Shown here in pieces: positions 52,258-61,576 of a DNA stretch of 64,000 nt; within the stretch, counting starts at the first letter, position 1, and every line of letters starts with the position of its first letter. The DNA lies in NCBI GenBank assembly GCA_004144175.1, contig SEFT01000014.1, positions 1 through 64,000 of the forward strand. The letters are read 5' to 3'. Under the pieces are notes generated by a model. It saw only the letters and a program-made list of their open reading frames with translations, made no database searches and had not been told where the DNA came from. Source of the stretch: Sphingobacteriales bacterium. Its GTDB lineage: Bacteria > Bacteroidota > Bacteroidia > Chitinophagales > Chitinophagaceae. The position numbers and the translations under genes were made by a program.

Positions 52258-53460
52258 ATGAGGGTAGCGCCAATTCTGCAAAATGAACAGGCCCGCTTGC
52301 GGGACTTATATTCTTACGATATACTCGATACATTGCCGGAAAGTGATTTCGACCACTTGACGAAAATAGCGTCTGAAATATGCCAGACGCCTATTTCAAT
52401 GATCAGCATTATCGATGCCGACCGTCAATGGTTCAAATCGAAACAGGGCCTTGCAGTACAGGAGACACCACGCGAAGTTTCGTTTTGCGCACACGCCATA
52501 GTTAATCCCAATGATGTGTTCCTGGTGCCAAACTCGATGGATGATGAGCGCTTTGCCGACAATCCGCTCGTGACAGGCGAACCGCGTGTGATGTTTTACG
52601 CCGGTGTACCGCTGGTAACCGATGCTGGCTATCCCCTAGGTACGCTTTGCGTGATAGATAATACCCCTAAAAATCTTACAGACAGCCAAAAGGAAACGCT
52701 CAAGGCCCTTGCCCGGCAGGTAGTTTGCCTGTTGCAATTGCGTAAACGGAATTTGCAACTGGATGAGAGTAAAAAGCAGCTGGAAGAAGTAAATTCGGAG
52801 CTGGAGAAATTTGCCTACCTGGTGGCCCACGACATGACCTCTCCCTGTAATAATATGATCATGCTCTCCGAATTATTGGAGGAAGGTCATGCTGATAAGC
52901 TGGATGAAGAAGGGATGGAGATGTTGGGATACCTCAAGAGCGTATCGGGGTCGCTCCGCGATCTTATAAAAGGTATATTAGATTATTCGCAGGTAATGCA
53001 TCAGTGGCAAGCCGAGCGTCTGTCATTTTCGTTTGAGGAGCTGGTAGGGGAGTTGAGGCTGTTGATACACCTTCCCGAGCGCTTCTCTTTTGAGTATGCC
53101 GGGCCGGATGCCAGCATCTTTTCTTCAAAATCGGCCTTGTTGCAGATATTGCTGAATCTCGTTCAAAATGCCATAAAGTATAATGATAAAGAGCAGGGCC
53201 GCATAGCGATTCGTTTTTCAGAAGACGATAATTTCTACAACTTTTCAGTAGAGGACAATGGCCAGGGTATATCGGCCGAACACTACGAGCGGGCGTTTCA
53301 GCTTTTTGAAACCTTTAGCCTTAAAGACAGGCTGGAACAAAAGGGTTATGGTATTGGTCTATTTACCGTTAAGAAGTTGATCCGCAAGTTCGGGGGAGAT
53401 ATCCATATTACCTCAGAAATAGGCAAGGGTACCAGCTTCACGTTCACTATTAAGAAGTAG
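52258..53460 (+). CDS. GAF-domain sensor histidine kinase
   Basis: 400 residues. GAF domain (about 20-165: [63 protein letters not shown]). HisKA box [14 protein letters not shown] with His191. HATPase_c with [16 protein letters not shown] and KGYGIGLF. No membrane helix, so a cytosolic sensor. The expected response regulator is not next to it, but a stand-alone one lies at 47547. A TATCTTTG box lies 44 bases upstream. Confidence 0.93.
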   Translation: MRVAPILQNEQARLRDLYSYDILDTLPESDFDHLTKIASEICQTPISMISIIDADRQWFKSKQGLAVQETPREVSFCAHAIVNPNDVFLVPNSMDDERFADNPLVTGEPRVMFYAGVPLVTDAGYPLGTLCVIDNTPKNLTDSQKETLKALARQVVCLLQLRKRNLQLDESKKQLEEVNSELEKFAYLVAHDMTSPCNNMIMLSELLEEGHADKLDEEGMEMLGYLKSVSGSLRDLIKGILDYSQVMHQWQAERLSFSFEELVGELRLLIHLPERFSFEYAGPDASIFSSKSALLQILLNLVQNAIKYNDKEQGRIAIRFSEDDNFYNFSVEDNGQGISAEHYERAFQLFETFSLKDRLEQKGYGIGLFTVKKLIRKFGGDIHITSEIGKGTSFTFTIKK

Positions 53461-53589
53461 GTAAGGCATAAGTGGTTTGCGCAACTATCACCGTATAGTT
53501 GTTCATTATATGTTAAGAGTTAGTTGTGTGTTCAGTTGTCAATATATAGGTGTACCTTTGCGCCTTATTTATATAAAAGTTCTTAATTG

Positions 53590-55356
53590 ATGACTTCATT
53601 TTCAAGCTTCTCGTTAAGGGAAGAATTAACTCGTGCCGTAGCGGACCTGGGTTTCGAGACTCCTACACCTATCCAACAAAAAGTAATACCACAGCTCTTA
53701 TCCAATCCAACAGACATAATAGGACTTGCCCAAACCGGTACCGGTAAAACTGCCGCTTTTGGTTTGCCACTCCTTCATCACACTGATGTTGCTCAAAAAC
53801 AAGTGCAGGCGCTAGTACTAAGTCCTACGCGTGAGCTCTGTATGCAGATACAGGAAGAATTTAAAAAGTATGGTAAGCATATGCGTGGCCTGCGTACTAC
53901 TGCTGTATATGGCGGTGTGCCGATCAGTGGCCAGATACGCGAGGTAAAAAGCAATCCGCAGGTAATTGTGGCTACACCCGGCCGCCTGATAGACCTGCTG
54001 GAGCGCAAGGCGCTTTCTTTGGACGACGTAAAATATCTTGTGCTTGATGAGGCCGACGAAATGCTCAACATGGGCTTCCGTGAGGATATCGAGTTCATCC
54101 TGAAGAATACGCCTAATCGTACCTATACCTGGCTGTTCTCTGCTACTATGTCGAACGAAGTGCGCGGCATTGCCAAACGCTTTATGAACAAGTGGGAGGA
54201 ATACTCCGTAGCAGCAGCGAACACTACCAACGAAAATATTGACCACCAATACTACGTTACCAATCACCATAACCGTTTTGAGGCGCTACGCCGTCTGCTC
54301 GACTTTACGCCGGGCATATATGGTATCATCTTTACCCGTACCAAACAAGATGCACAGGAAACATCTGAAAAGCTGATGAAGATGGGCTACCATGTGAGTC
54401 CGCTGCATGGTGATATGGACCAGAAGATGCGTAGTAAGGTAATGGAGCGTTTTAAAAGTAAATCCTTGCAAGCCATTGTTGCTACAGACGTAGCAGCACG
54501 CGGTATTGATGTGAACGACATAACGCACGTAATAAACTACGAACTACCTGACGATCCTGAGGTGTACACACACCGTAGTGGCCGTACCGCCCGTGCCGGT
54601 AAGTCGGGTATCTGTATGTCTATCGTTACACCGAAAGAGATATCAAGCATCCGCCAGATAGAGCGCATCGTAAAATCTCGTTTCCATCGTAGCGATATAC
54701 CTGATGGGGCTGAGGTGATCCGTAAGCGTTTGTTCTACCAGATAGAGCAGATAGAAACAGCCGCTCCGAAAGACGACTTTGCTGCGGTTTATCAGGCGTC
54801 TATACACGAGCGCTTTGAGGATATGGATAAGGATGAGCTAATACGCCGCCTTATTTGGTTGCAGCTTCGCGAAACGATAGATGCTTACCAGGATGCCGAA
54901 GACCTGAATGCAGGTTACGAGAACAAAGAAGGTAAGCGTAGTAGCAGCAATGGTAAGTCAGTACGTCTGTTCATCAACGTAGGTACTAAAGATGGTATCT
55001 CGTCTAACGAAAGATTATTGCAGTTCATTACAGAGTCTACAGACATTGAGCCGGGCCAAATAGATCGCATTACGGTGCGTGAAATGAGCAGCTTCTTCAA
55101 TGTAACGGCAAGCGCTGCAGAATATATCACGCAAGTCCTTTCCCAGAAGAAACACAAAGGCCGTAAGGTACGTATAGAGGAAGCTGAGCAGAGAAGTGGT
55201 GGCGGCGGCGATCGCGGTGGGTATGGTTCTAAATCAGGCTCAGAACGTAGTGGTTATGGGTCAAAGCCTTCGTATTCAAAGCGTTCGGGGGAATCTAAGT
55301 CCCAGGGTGGGTACTTTGGTTCACAGAAGTTTAACAAGAGAAATAAGGATAATTAA
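53590..55356 (+). CDS. DEAD-box RNA helicase (CsdA/DbpA-like)
   Basis: 588 residues. All DEAD-box motifs are present: Q-motif (FETPTPIQQ), AQTGTGKT, PTREL, TPGR, DEAD, SAT, and HRSGRTARAG. The C-terminal RNA-binding part has a DbpA/CsdA domain (about 455-535: KSVRLFINVGTKDGI, IDRITVREMSSFFNV). A Gly/Ser/Arg-rich tail follows. It unwinds ribosomal or cold-stress RNA duplexes in the cytosol. ATG at 53590; the TTG directly before is not needed. A TACCTTTG box is at 53553-53560. Confidence 0.95.
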   Translation: MTSFSSFSLREELTRAVADLGFETPTPIQQKVIPQLLSNPTDIIGLAQTGTGKTAAFGLPLLHHTDVAQKQVQALVLSPTRELCMQIQEEFKKYGKHMRGLRTTAVYGGVPISGQIREVKSNPQVIVATPGRLIDLLERKALSLDDVKYLVLDEADEMLNMGFREDIEFILKNTPNRTYTWLFSATMSNEVRGIAKRFMNKWEEYSVAAANTTNENIDHQYYVTNHHNRFEALRRLLDFTPGIYGIIFTRTKQDAQETSEKLMKMGYHVSPLHGDMDQKMRSKVMERFKSKSLQAIVATDVAARGIDVNDITHVINYELPDDPEVYTHRSGRTARAGKSGICMSIVTPKEISSIRQIERIVKSRFHRSDIPDGAEVIRKRLFYQIEQIETAAPKDDFAAVYQASIHERFEDMDKDELIRRLIWLQLRETIDAYQDAEDLNAGYENKEGKRSSSNGKSVRLFINVGTKDGISSNERLLQFITESTDIEPGQIDRITVREMSSFFNVTASAAEYITQVLSQKKHKGRKVRIEEAEQRSGGGGDRGGYGSKSGSERSGYGSKPSYSKRSGESKSQGGYFGSQKFNKRNKDN

Positions 55357-55366
55357 TAATACATCC

Positions 55367-55397
55367 TTGGTCGTCTGGGTTTTTAACCCTATATTTG
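55367..55397 (+). promoter_or_regulatory. Promoter of the RlpA-like gene
   Basis: TTG at 55367-55369, 20-base spacer, then TATATTTG at 55390-55397, with the ATG 16 bases later, so the leader is very short. Close match to the consensus. Confidence 0.72.
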
Positions 55398-55412
55398 TGT
55401 AACAAAATCTTA

Positions 55413-55859
55413 ATGCGTATGAGGCTGCTAGTAGTAACCGCTACTCTGATTATGGGTAGCTTGGGCTTAAATGCTCAGCAAGTGCAAAAGCAAAAAGGTA
55501 CTGATGGAAAGGGTATCGCCAGCTTTTATCATGATAAATTTGAAGGACGCCAGACGGCTACCGGTGAGATTTTCGATAATGATAAGTTCACTGCTGCGAG
55601 CAACAAGCTGAAGCTAGGATCTTATGCAAAGGTTACAAACCTTACCAATGGTGAAGTAGTTTATGTAAAGATCAACGATCGCATGAATGCTTCTAACGAG
55701 CGCCTGATAGATCTGGCAAGTGTAGCAGCTAAGAAGCTGAACTTCCAGGGTAATGGTGTTACGAAAGTAAAGGTAGAGGCTGTATCTGCACAGGAAGGCC
55801 GCATGGCGATCTCGTTTCAGAACAGAGCAAAAGCAGGAAGTACCACGAACAGATTATAA
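55413..55859 (+). CDS. RlpA-family septal ring lytic transglycosylase
   Basis: 148 residues. The signal peptide ends LNAQ. The double-psi beta-barrel of RlpA: GIASFYHDKFEGRQTATGE, NDKFTAASNKLKLGSYAKVTNL, VYVKINDRM and RLIDLASVAAKKL. RlpA cuts naked glycan strands of peptidoglycan at division sites. Catalytic Asp of the DL-S motif is seen (IDLAS). No SPOR domain, so a short form. Periplasmic. Confidence 0.9.
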   Translation: MRMRLLVVTATLIMGSLGLNAQQVQKQKGTDGKGIASFYHDKFEGRQTATGEIFDNDKFTAASNKLKLGSYAKVTNLTNGEVVYVKINDRMNASNERLIDLASVAAKKLNFQGNGVTKVKVEAVSAQEGRMAISFQNRAKAGSTTNRL

Positions 55860-55884
55860 TAACAAAAGACAAAAGTTTTTAGAT

Positions 55885-55916
55885 AAGAACGGCTCCTGTT
55901 TAGGAGCCGTTCTGTT
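55885..55916. terminator. Bidirectional terminator
   Basis: A 12-bp GC-rich stem (55886-55897 with 55902-55913) with a 4-base loop. T-run weak (TGTTTAAT). Between the RlpA gene and the convergent envelope protein gene. Confidence 0.85.
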
Positions 55917-55920
55917 TAAT

Positions 55921-56778
55921 TTACCATCTGTTTTTTTCCCACTGATAGGAGAATGGCATTATCAGCAAAGAAAGATTGAGTTCCGGTTTTCCCTTCATTT
56001 CAACCCGCAGATTGCTAACGCCTTGTACCGGTGGCCGTTCACTCATATATGTAAGCCCGCTTATAACCGTCGCTCTTACTTTAAACGCTATTCCCAGTAC
56101 ATATCCTAATTCTATTTTAGCAAAAGGTGCGGCCTTCGCTGTTACGTCTTCAAATGTTCCCCACGCTGAAAGCATAACGTATGGGTAGAGTCCGGCACCT
56201 GCTGTGAAGCACATACCTCTTCCCCTGTCAAGAATGGCGTCGGCACCTACTTTATAGTCTAGGCTCAAAGGCACACCTACATGCATGCTTACTGCACTTC
56301 GTCCCAGGGTTTTTTCACCCGTTGGTGCCGTGAACAGTACAGCATTAGGGAGAACGTCTGCGCCTTCCAGCGGGCCTACTTCCCAGGATATAAAATTAAA
56401 CATACCACCATATCCGAATGCTAAAATCTTGTCTTCGCCCATCTCCATTAGCTTGGCTGACGATGTTCCAATAACACCCCAGGTATTCAATCCGCCTTTC
56501 AGTTTACTCTTTATTGGTGTTTCTAGTTTTCCGTCCTCTATTTCGCCATTCTTTTTTTGCAGCGTATACGTGAGTTGTAGGTTTGCATTGGCAAAAACCA
56601 TAGATGGCCCCATTTCATATCGCTGATAATATTGGCGACTGTAGTCCGTATTCGGGTTGTCCCAGTTATGCCGCATCCACATATTGCTAAAATGATCGTG
56701 AGCAAACTGGGCATAGGAGTGCATTGAAGTAATGCAAAAACAGGTCGCTAATAAGGCAAGTCTTAAGGGTTTATACAT
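55921..56778 (-). CDS. Outer-membrane/envelope beta-rich protein
   Basis: 285 residues. The signal peptide ends SYAQ. Long amphipathic strands (NANLQLTYTLQKKN, SMHVGVPLSLDYKV, GMCFTAGAGLYPYVML, AFKVRATVISGLTYM, and PELNLSLLIMPFSYQWEKN) suggest a beta-barrel. No named family. Single gene. Confidence 0.7.
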   Translation of the reverse strand: MYKPLRLALLATCFCITSMHSYAQFAHDHFSNMWMRHNWDNPNTDYSRQYYQRYEMGPSMVFANANLQLTYTLQKKNGEIEDGKLETPIKSKLKGGLNTWGVIGTSSAKLMEMGEDKILAFGYGGMFNFISWEVGPLEGADVLPNAVLFTAPTGEKTLGRSAVSMHVGVPLSLDYKVGADAILDRGRGMCFTAGAGLYPYVMLSAWGTFEDVTAKAAPFAKIELGYVLGIAFKVRATVISGLTYMSERPPVQGVSNLRVEMKGKPELNLSLLIMPFSYQWEKNRW

Positions 56779-56856
56779 GCTTATATTCGTCTTTGTGCGA
56801 AGTAAATTAATATTGCTAAGTTTTTATAGCATTGTGTAGTTTATTAATTGCATAAA

Positions 56857-57246
56857 ATGAGAAATCCGGATCTATACATCGATATAACTGCCAATAGGGG
56901 AAGAGGCGTTTTTTGTATTAAAAATTTGCCTGCCAATACTGTTATTGAAGTAGCTCCGGTTATCGTGATGACGGATGCAGATCGCAGGCATCTGGATGAG
57001 ACACTGCTACACGACTATATATTTGAGTGGACACCCGATACTGAGAAAAAATGCTGCATGGCGTTGGGATATGTGCCCATGTATAATCACTCCTATGCAT
57101 CCAATTGCGAGTACTTTATGGATTACGATACCGACACCATCATGATAAAAACAGTAAGGGATATAAAAGCCGATGAAGAAGTAACTATAAACTACAATGG
57201 CGACTGGAACGACAGCCGCCCTGTATGGTTCGATGTATCGGAATAA
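56857..57246 (+). CDS. SET-domain protein (protein-lysine methyltransferase type)
   Basis: 129 residues. SET motifs in order: NRGRGVF, the pseudoknot motif YNHSYASNCEY (where RFxNH is usual), DEEVTINY. The SAM site and the catalytic Tyr of NY are present. It is only the core SET fold, without post-SET Cys. Bacterial SET proteins methylate ribosomal or other proteins. It lies 21 bases before the pterin dehydratase gene. ATG at 56857 preferred over the earlier TTG. Confidence 0.88.
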   Translation: MRNPDLYIDITANRGRGVFCIKNLPANTVIEVAPVIVMTDADRRHLDETLLHDYIFEWTPDTEKKCCMALGYVPMYNHSYASNCEYFMDYDTDTIMIKTVRDIKADEEVTINYNGDWNDSRPVWFDVSE

Positions 57247-57267
57247 CCTTTTTGAAAATCATTAATT

Positions 57268-57504
57268 ATGATCTGGACAGAAAAAGACAATTCACTTTAT
57301 CGCCGCGTAACGTTCAAAGACTTTTCGGAAGCCTTTGCTTTTATGACCCGGGTTGCCCTGTTGGCCGAGCAGCAAAACCATCATCCCCGCTGGACCAATG
57401 TATGGAACACCGTAGAAATATGGCTGAATACCCACGACGCAGGTGACACAGTAACTGATAAAGACCATAAGCTTGCCGCGGCAATAGACAAACTCCTGCC
57501 CTGA
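57268..57504 (+). CDS. 4a-hydroxytetrahydrobiopterin dehydratase (pterin-4a-carbinolamine dehydratase)
   Basis: 78 residues with the family motif [20 protein letters not shown] and NTHDAG. It recycles the tetrahydropterin cofactor of aromatic amino-acid hydroxylases, or serves molybdopterin metabolism in other bacteria. Length is a little short but complete. Co-transcribed with the SET protein, and ends 3 bases before the convergent M14 peptidase gene. Confidence 0.93.
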   Translation: MIWTEKDNSLYRRVTFKDFSEAFAFMTRVALLAEQQNHHPRWTNVWNTVEIWLNTHDAGDTVTDKDHKLAAAIDKLLP

Positions 57505-57507
57505 TGC

Positions 57508-59244
57508 TTATTGCTGCCACTCTAATTTATATACTGGGTAGCGCATGTGCACCGGCTCATAATAGGGCGAGTGCTGATATACAAATTCCAGCTGGGCCTC
57601 GCCGTCTTTTGCAAACGCTGTATCGGCCTGTTGCTTTTCCTTTAGCATGCGACGTAATTCGGGAGTGCTCTTTAGCAATTCCGCTGCTTCGTCTTCAAAT
57701 ACGTAGTCGCTGAAACCTTCTTTCTGCTGCAAAATAGCATCGAAGAACCCCCAGGCAAAAAAGGCGTCGGGCGCTGTAGGCTCCAGTGTTTCTACAATGT
57801 ACCGCTCTGCTTTCTGATTAGTTGGTATCAGGTAATCGCCCTTTAAGAGTTTTATTTGCCGGGCTACCGTATGTGCTTTTACCTTGCTGTGTAGGTAATG
57901 CCCTTCGTAGGGTTTAGCCGTTTCATAGTTGTCGATGTAGGTAACCGATAGGTTGATAGTTGTATCACGTTCCAATGCCTGCATCTTCACGCCATTCCAT
58001 TTTAGTCTGCGTATCACCTTCGGCCATCCTTGCTGTATCACATAGGCTTTGGGTACATCTGCCTGCAGTACCGGTTTGTAATAGTTATGGAATGTTACTT
58101 GAGTAGTGTAAGGCTGTTGGCGATCATAGTATAGCCTTGGCTTACCTGATACTTCGCTTGGCTTGTAGCCGGACTTATACCCCCTGAATTCTATTTTATC
58201 GGGCTTGGTTGTGTCCACCTTCCATTCGATGGGTAGAGTCATCAAATCCGCGGTTGCAGCCCTTTCTGCCTTGCGGGTTCTGCGTATGTCTGCCGCGTTT
58301 TTTGATGCCAGAGAAATGAATGAAGTCATTAAGGTATAGGTTGCTTCAACCCTTTGCTTAAATGGCTTCAGCATATGCGTTTCCGGTACAAATGAATAAG
58401 TCTGAAAGAGGGTAGCAAATCCGCTGGCAAAACGCGGCCCTTCGTGGAATGCAATCCAGCCGCGCTCAGGTGTATGTCCCCAGTGGTTTACATAAGGCAC
58501 TAGGTCGTAGCCCTTCTGCTTCATATCTGCGTATATAGCAGGCTCAAAGATATTATGCAGATATTGACCCATAGTTCCGCCCAGCTTGTTATGTTGTGTA
58601 GAAAGTAGGGTCATGATATGTTGATAATCCGCACCATTACTTACATGGTTGTCTATGAAAATATCCGGGTCCAGGCGGTGAAAAAGCCTAATCAGCGACT
58701 GCGTTTCTTTAGCATCGAGCTTGATAAAGTCCCTGTTCAAATCCAAATTCTGCGCACTGCCACGGAATCCATATTCTTCCGGCCCATTCTGATTTGCCCG
58801 GCTGTGGCTGCCGCGGTCTAGCGCCCCGCCTATATTGAACACGGGAATAACGGCCAACACAATATTCTCCGGCATATTGATCTTGCCGGTTGCGGCATTT
58901 CGAAGCAGCATCATACTGGCATCTATACCGTCAGGCTCGCCGGGGTGTATGGCATTGTTTATCAATAAGATAACTTTATTATCAGCTTTCCAAGTCTCTA
59001 TATCAAATTGCTTATCCTGGCTATAATATACTACATGTAATGGGTGCCTGGTATCAGTACCGCCTGCTTCTACAATTTTGACCGTACCATGCTGTTTATC
59101 TAACTGATGATAAAAATCAATCACTTCGGTATAAGGTGAAGACTGTGTTCCGCCACTTTTTTCAAAACGCGTAGCCATCTCTTGTGCACTGGCAATGAAA
59201 GGTATAGACAAACCGCATATACAAAGCATTAACTTTTTAAGCAT
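57508..59244 (-). CDS. Secreted M14-family metallopeptidase (zinc carboxypeptidase type)
   Basis: 578 residues. The signal peptide ends ASAQ. Peptidase M14 motifs: HPGEPDGIDASM (first two zinc ligands, His and Glu), FIDNHVSNGADYQH (third His). A C-terminal beta domain follows (about 360-560). Bacteroidetes members of this large group act on peptides or peptidoglycan stems in the periplasm. ATG at 59244. Confidence 0.9.
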   Translation of the reverse strand: MLKKLMLCICGLSIPFIASAQEMATRFEKSGGTQSSPYTEVIDFYHQLDKQHGTVKIVEAGGTDTRHPLHVVYYSQDKQFDIETWKADNKVILLINNAIHPGEPDGIDASMMLLRNAATGKINMPENIVLAVIPVFNIGGALDRGSHSRANQNGPEEYGFRGSAQNLDLNRDFIKLDAKETQSLIRLFHRLDPDIFIDNHVSNGADYQHIMTLLSTQHNKLGGTMGQYLHNIFEPAIYADMKQKGYDLVPYVNHWGHTPERGWIAFHEGPRFASGFATLFQTYSFVPETHMLKPFKQRVEATYTLMTSFISLASKNAADIRRTRKAERAATADLMTLPIEWKVDTTKPDKIEFRGYKSGYKPSEVSGKPRLYYDRQQPYTTQVTFHNYYKPVLQADVPKAYVIQQGWPKVIRRLKWNGVKMQALERDTTINLSVTYIDNYETAKPYEGHYLHSKVKAHTVARQIKLLKGDYLIPTNQKAERYIVETLEPTAPDAFFAWGFFDAILQQKEGFSDYVFEDEAAELLKSTPELRRMLKEKQQADTAFAKDGEAQLEFVYQHSPYYEPVHMRYPVYKLEWQQ

Positions 59245-59311
59245 GGGCTAATATACGATGTGGCATGGATATTTATTTACCGTAAAAGCAGACAAGAAAC
59301 GGAGGTGTAAT

Positions 59312-59500
59312 ATGAAAGAGGAAATGTTGAAGCAGCTGGTCGAAAGGACTTTTAATAAGATAGCTTGTCCATTAGAGGGCAATGGTGTATATGCTGAATT
59401 GCAGGAGGCTATAAGGATGGCCTATGATCTTGGCAAGGGGCAGGAAGAGAACAATGGGGCAGTATTTCTGCCGATCATCAATAATAGTAAAGTAGCTTAA
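59312..59500 (+). CDS. Hypothetical protein, 62 aa
   Basis: 62 residues, helical and charged (EEMLKQLVERTFNKIACPLE, AIRMAYDLGKGQEE). A GGAGGTG directly before the ATG at 59312 looks like a Shine-Dalgarno site, rare in this window. No family recognised, no signal peptide. Followed by a strong terminator. Confidence 0.62.
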   Translation: MKEEMLKQLVERTFNKIACPLEGNGVYAELQEAIRMAYDLGKGQEENNGAVFLPIINNSKVA

Positions 59501-59578
59501 AATAACATAGCGTAGTATTGGTTAAGGCTTATTACTGCACTATTCTATATAAATAACCACTTACACAGTAAGTATAGC

Positions 59579-59612
59579 AATAAACCGGATGCCGTAACAT
59601 CCGGTTTATTAC
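59579..59612. terminator. Strong bidirectional terminator
   Basis: A 13-bp stem (59579-59591 with 59598-59610) with a 6-base loop, with A- and T-rich ends, between convergent small genes. Confidence 0.92.
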
Positions 59613-59627
59613 ATTATCCAATCTTCT

Positions 59628-59801
59628 TTAGCCTATTTTTTCAATAACAGGAGTTGCAGGTGTTGGCTGCGGTGCATTTACAAATTTCCTTGGAGGACGA
59701 GGGTGTACCGGTGGACGAGAAACTTTGTTATTAGATGCACACGATTCTGTAAGTACACTAAGCACCAGCAATGCTCCTGATATGGTAAGTAATCTTTTCA
59801 T
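59628..59801 (-). CDS. Small Pro-rich lipoprotein
   Basis: 57 residues, ATG at 59801. Lipobox ESC; the mature part is only about 35 residues, rich in Pro and Arg (SRPPVHPRPPRKFV). A peptidoglycan-spanning or tether-type small lipoprotein is possible. No family recognised. Single gene. Confidence 0.65.
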   Translation of the reverse strand: MKRLLTISGALLVLSVLTESCASNNKVSRPPVHPRPPRKFVNAPQPTPATPVIEKIG

Positions 59802-59931
59802 CTGAAATATTGAATTCATTCAAAAATATACAGTTACAACCAATATAGCAATAGCGCAAAAGGAAAAATTGTGCTGTATATTATATGCTTCGACATGAGT
59901 ACACAGGCATGGACTTTTTCTAAATTCTTTC

Positions 59932-60372
59932 ATGCGCAGATTAGTAGGCACAGACGCATGGGGGTATTTGCACCGTAAGCTGAAGCGAAAAGTATATATC
60001 TATCTGGCTATATTTATCATTATGACGGGTATATCCGCCTACGATATACTGTCTGGCCACATAAACATATTGCTTGCTGCCGGTGCATGGGGGCTTGGCT
60101 TTTTGCTCGGATACTTATCCGGTAGGGCAAAAAAAATACTCTGGCATCAGGAAGAAGAGCTGGTTGTCGGTAAACGCGATAAGAAAGGGATTGTGGTCCT
60201 TATCATCTACATTGTCTTTGCCCTTACGCGCCGTGAGATATTTGGGTACTGGCTACATGGTATAATGCTTACCGCTTTTTGCTTCTGTCTTATAGCAGGT
60301 ACGCGTCTTGGTCGTATCATCCGCCTAAGGCGCAAGATCAGAAAAGTGCTTTTGGAACAAGGGCTTATATAG
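59932..60372 (+). CDS. Four-helix membrane protein
   Basis: 146 residues with a basic N-terminus and four membrane helices (YIYLAIFIIMTGISAYDI, ILLAAGAWGLGFLLGYL, GIVVLIIYIVFALTR, and GIMLTAFCFCLIAGTRLG) and a basic tail. No family recognised. It lies 141 bases before the ethylene-receptor-like sensor and could be co-transcribed. Confidence 0.65.
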   Translation: MRRLVGTDAWGYLHRKLKRKVYIYLAIFIIMTGISAYDILSGHINILLAAGAWGLGFLLGYLSGRAKKILWHQEEELVVGKRDKKGIVVLIIYIVFALTRREIFGYWLHGIMLTAFCFCLIAGTRLGRIIRLRRKIRKVLLEQGLI

Positions 60373-60513
60373 TTATAATTAAGATGATATTGCGCCATAT
60401 CGCCAAACCCTTGATAGTAGGGCATTCAATAACATGTTGTTAGTAAAACTTTCAAATAAGCCAGCCTAAATTTACCGCAATCCTAGCACCCTGAAATGGT
60501 AACAGTCCATTAG

Positions 60514-61575
60514 ATGAATCAGGTAACCGAGTTTTTTAAAAAGTTATTCGACACTTCAGATTTTCCGGCCCGCTGGCATTGCGGCAATTGGTCTGACTTT
60601 CACGGTTGGTTGTACATAACCAGCGAATTGCTGATTTGGTCAGCCTACTTTGCCATACCGCTTATCATTATCCGGTATGTCACCCGCAAACAAAAGGCAG
60701 TCAACTTTCATCCGCTTTATTTTCTTTTTGCATCATTCATCCTACTGTGCGGAACTGCGCACTTTATAGATGCTATGATCTTTTGGACGCCTGTTTACAG
60801 GATCAGCGCCATACTTAAACTGATTACCGGTATTGTCAGCTGGACTGCTGCTATATACCTGATACGCCTGCTGCCCGTAGCATTCAGCTACCGGACGCCA
60901 AAGGAAATGGAGGAGGAGATAGAACTTCGCAGGCGCGCCCAGGAAGAACTTACATATAAGAACCACCAGCTGCAAGATGCAGAGCAAATGGCTAAGATAT
61001 GCTTTTGGCAGTGGGACATTAAAAATGATACGATAGAGTGGTCCGACTCCACTTATGAAATATATGACCTACCTCAGGGGCACCACCTGAACCTGGAAAT
61101 GTTTATACAGGCAGTGCATTTTGAGGAGCAGGAATTTGTACGTGGTGTGATCAAAAGTGTGCTGAAAAACAGGCAATTCCCGGAGTTTTTTTGCCGCATC
61201 ATCACGCCACGGAAAGTTATAAAACACGTTTTTGTAAAGGGCTCGTTGTCGTTTGAGGAAGAAAAGCTGGTGAGGCTCAATGGCACCATGCAGGACGTGA
61301 CCGAGCAGCGGGAGCACCTTCAGCAAATACAACTGCAAAATGAACGCCTTACCGAGATCGCCTGGATACAGTCACATAAAGTGCGTGGCCCGGTAGCGTC
61401 TATTCTAGGCCTTGCCCAGCTGTTCAACGAAGATGACCCTTCGGACCCCGTAAATAAGGAAATAGTCGACAAGCTGAAGACTGCAACTGCCAATCTAGAT
61501 AATATCATTAGAGAGATAAACGGCAAGACGGCTGGCCTGCATGTAGCACGGACGAAAGAAAAAGTAATGCCCTGA
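60514..61575 (+). CDS. Sensor with ethylene-receptor-like membrane domain, PAS and HisKA, lacking the ATPase domain
   Basis: 353 residues. Residues about 35-115 carry three membrane helices with the pattern of the plant ethylene receptor ETR1: SELLIWSAYFAIPL (ETR1 SDFFIAIAYFSIPL), then FILLCGTAHFID (ETR1 FIVLCGATHLIN). Cys79 and His83 match the copper-binding Cys/His; Glu38 replaces ETR1 Asp25; Tyr45 is kept. A PAS domain (about 155-262) and a HisKA helix with His288 (WIQSHKVRGPVASILG) follow. The protein stops about 65 residues after that His, so no HATPase_c. It may be a phosphotransfer or receptor subunit for another kinase. The stop lies 1 base from the BLUF gene's stop. Confidence 0.87.
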   Translation: MNQVTEFFKKLFDTSDFPARWHCGNWSDFHGWLYITSELLIWSAYFAIPLIIIRYVTRKQKAVNFHPLYFLFASFILLCGTAHFIDAMIFWTPVYRISAILKLITGIVSWTAAIYLIRLLPVAFSYRTPKEMEEEIELRRRAQEELTYKNHQLQDAEQMAKICFWQWDIKNDTIEWSDSTYEIYDLPQGHHLNLEMFIQAVHFEEQEFVRGVIKSVLKNRQFPEFFCRIITPRKVIKHVFVKGSLSFEEEKLVRLNGTMQDVTEQREHLQQIQLQNERLTEIAWIQSHKVRGPVASILGLAQLFNEDDPSDPVNKEIVDKLKTATANLDNIIREINGKTAGLHVARTKEKVMP

Positions 61576-61576
61576 T

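Noticed and set aside
53461-53589. Hairpin (CAACTAT/ATAGTTG) in front of the DEAD-box helicase, as a possible cold-shock leader
   Set aside because: The stem is short, not followed by a T-run, and the likely promoter lies behind it.
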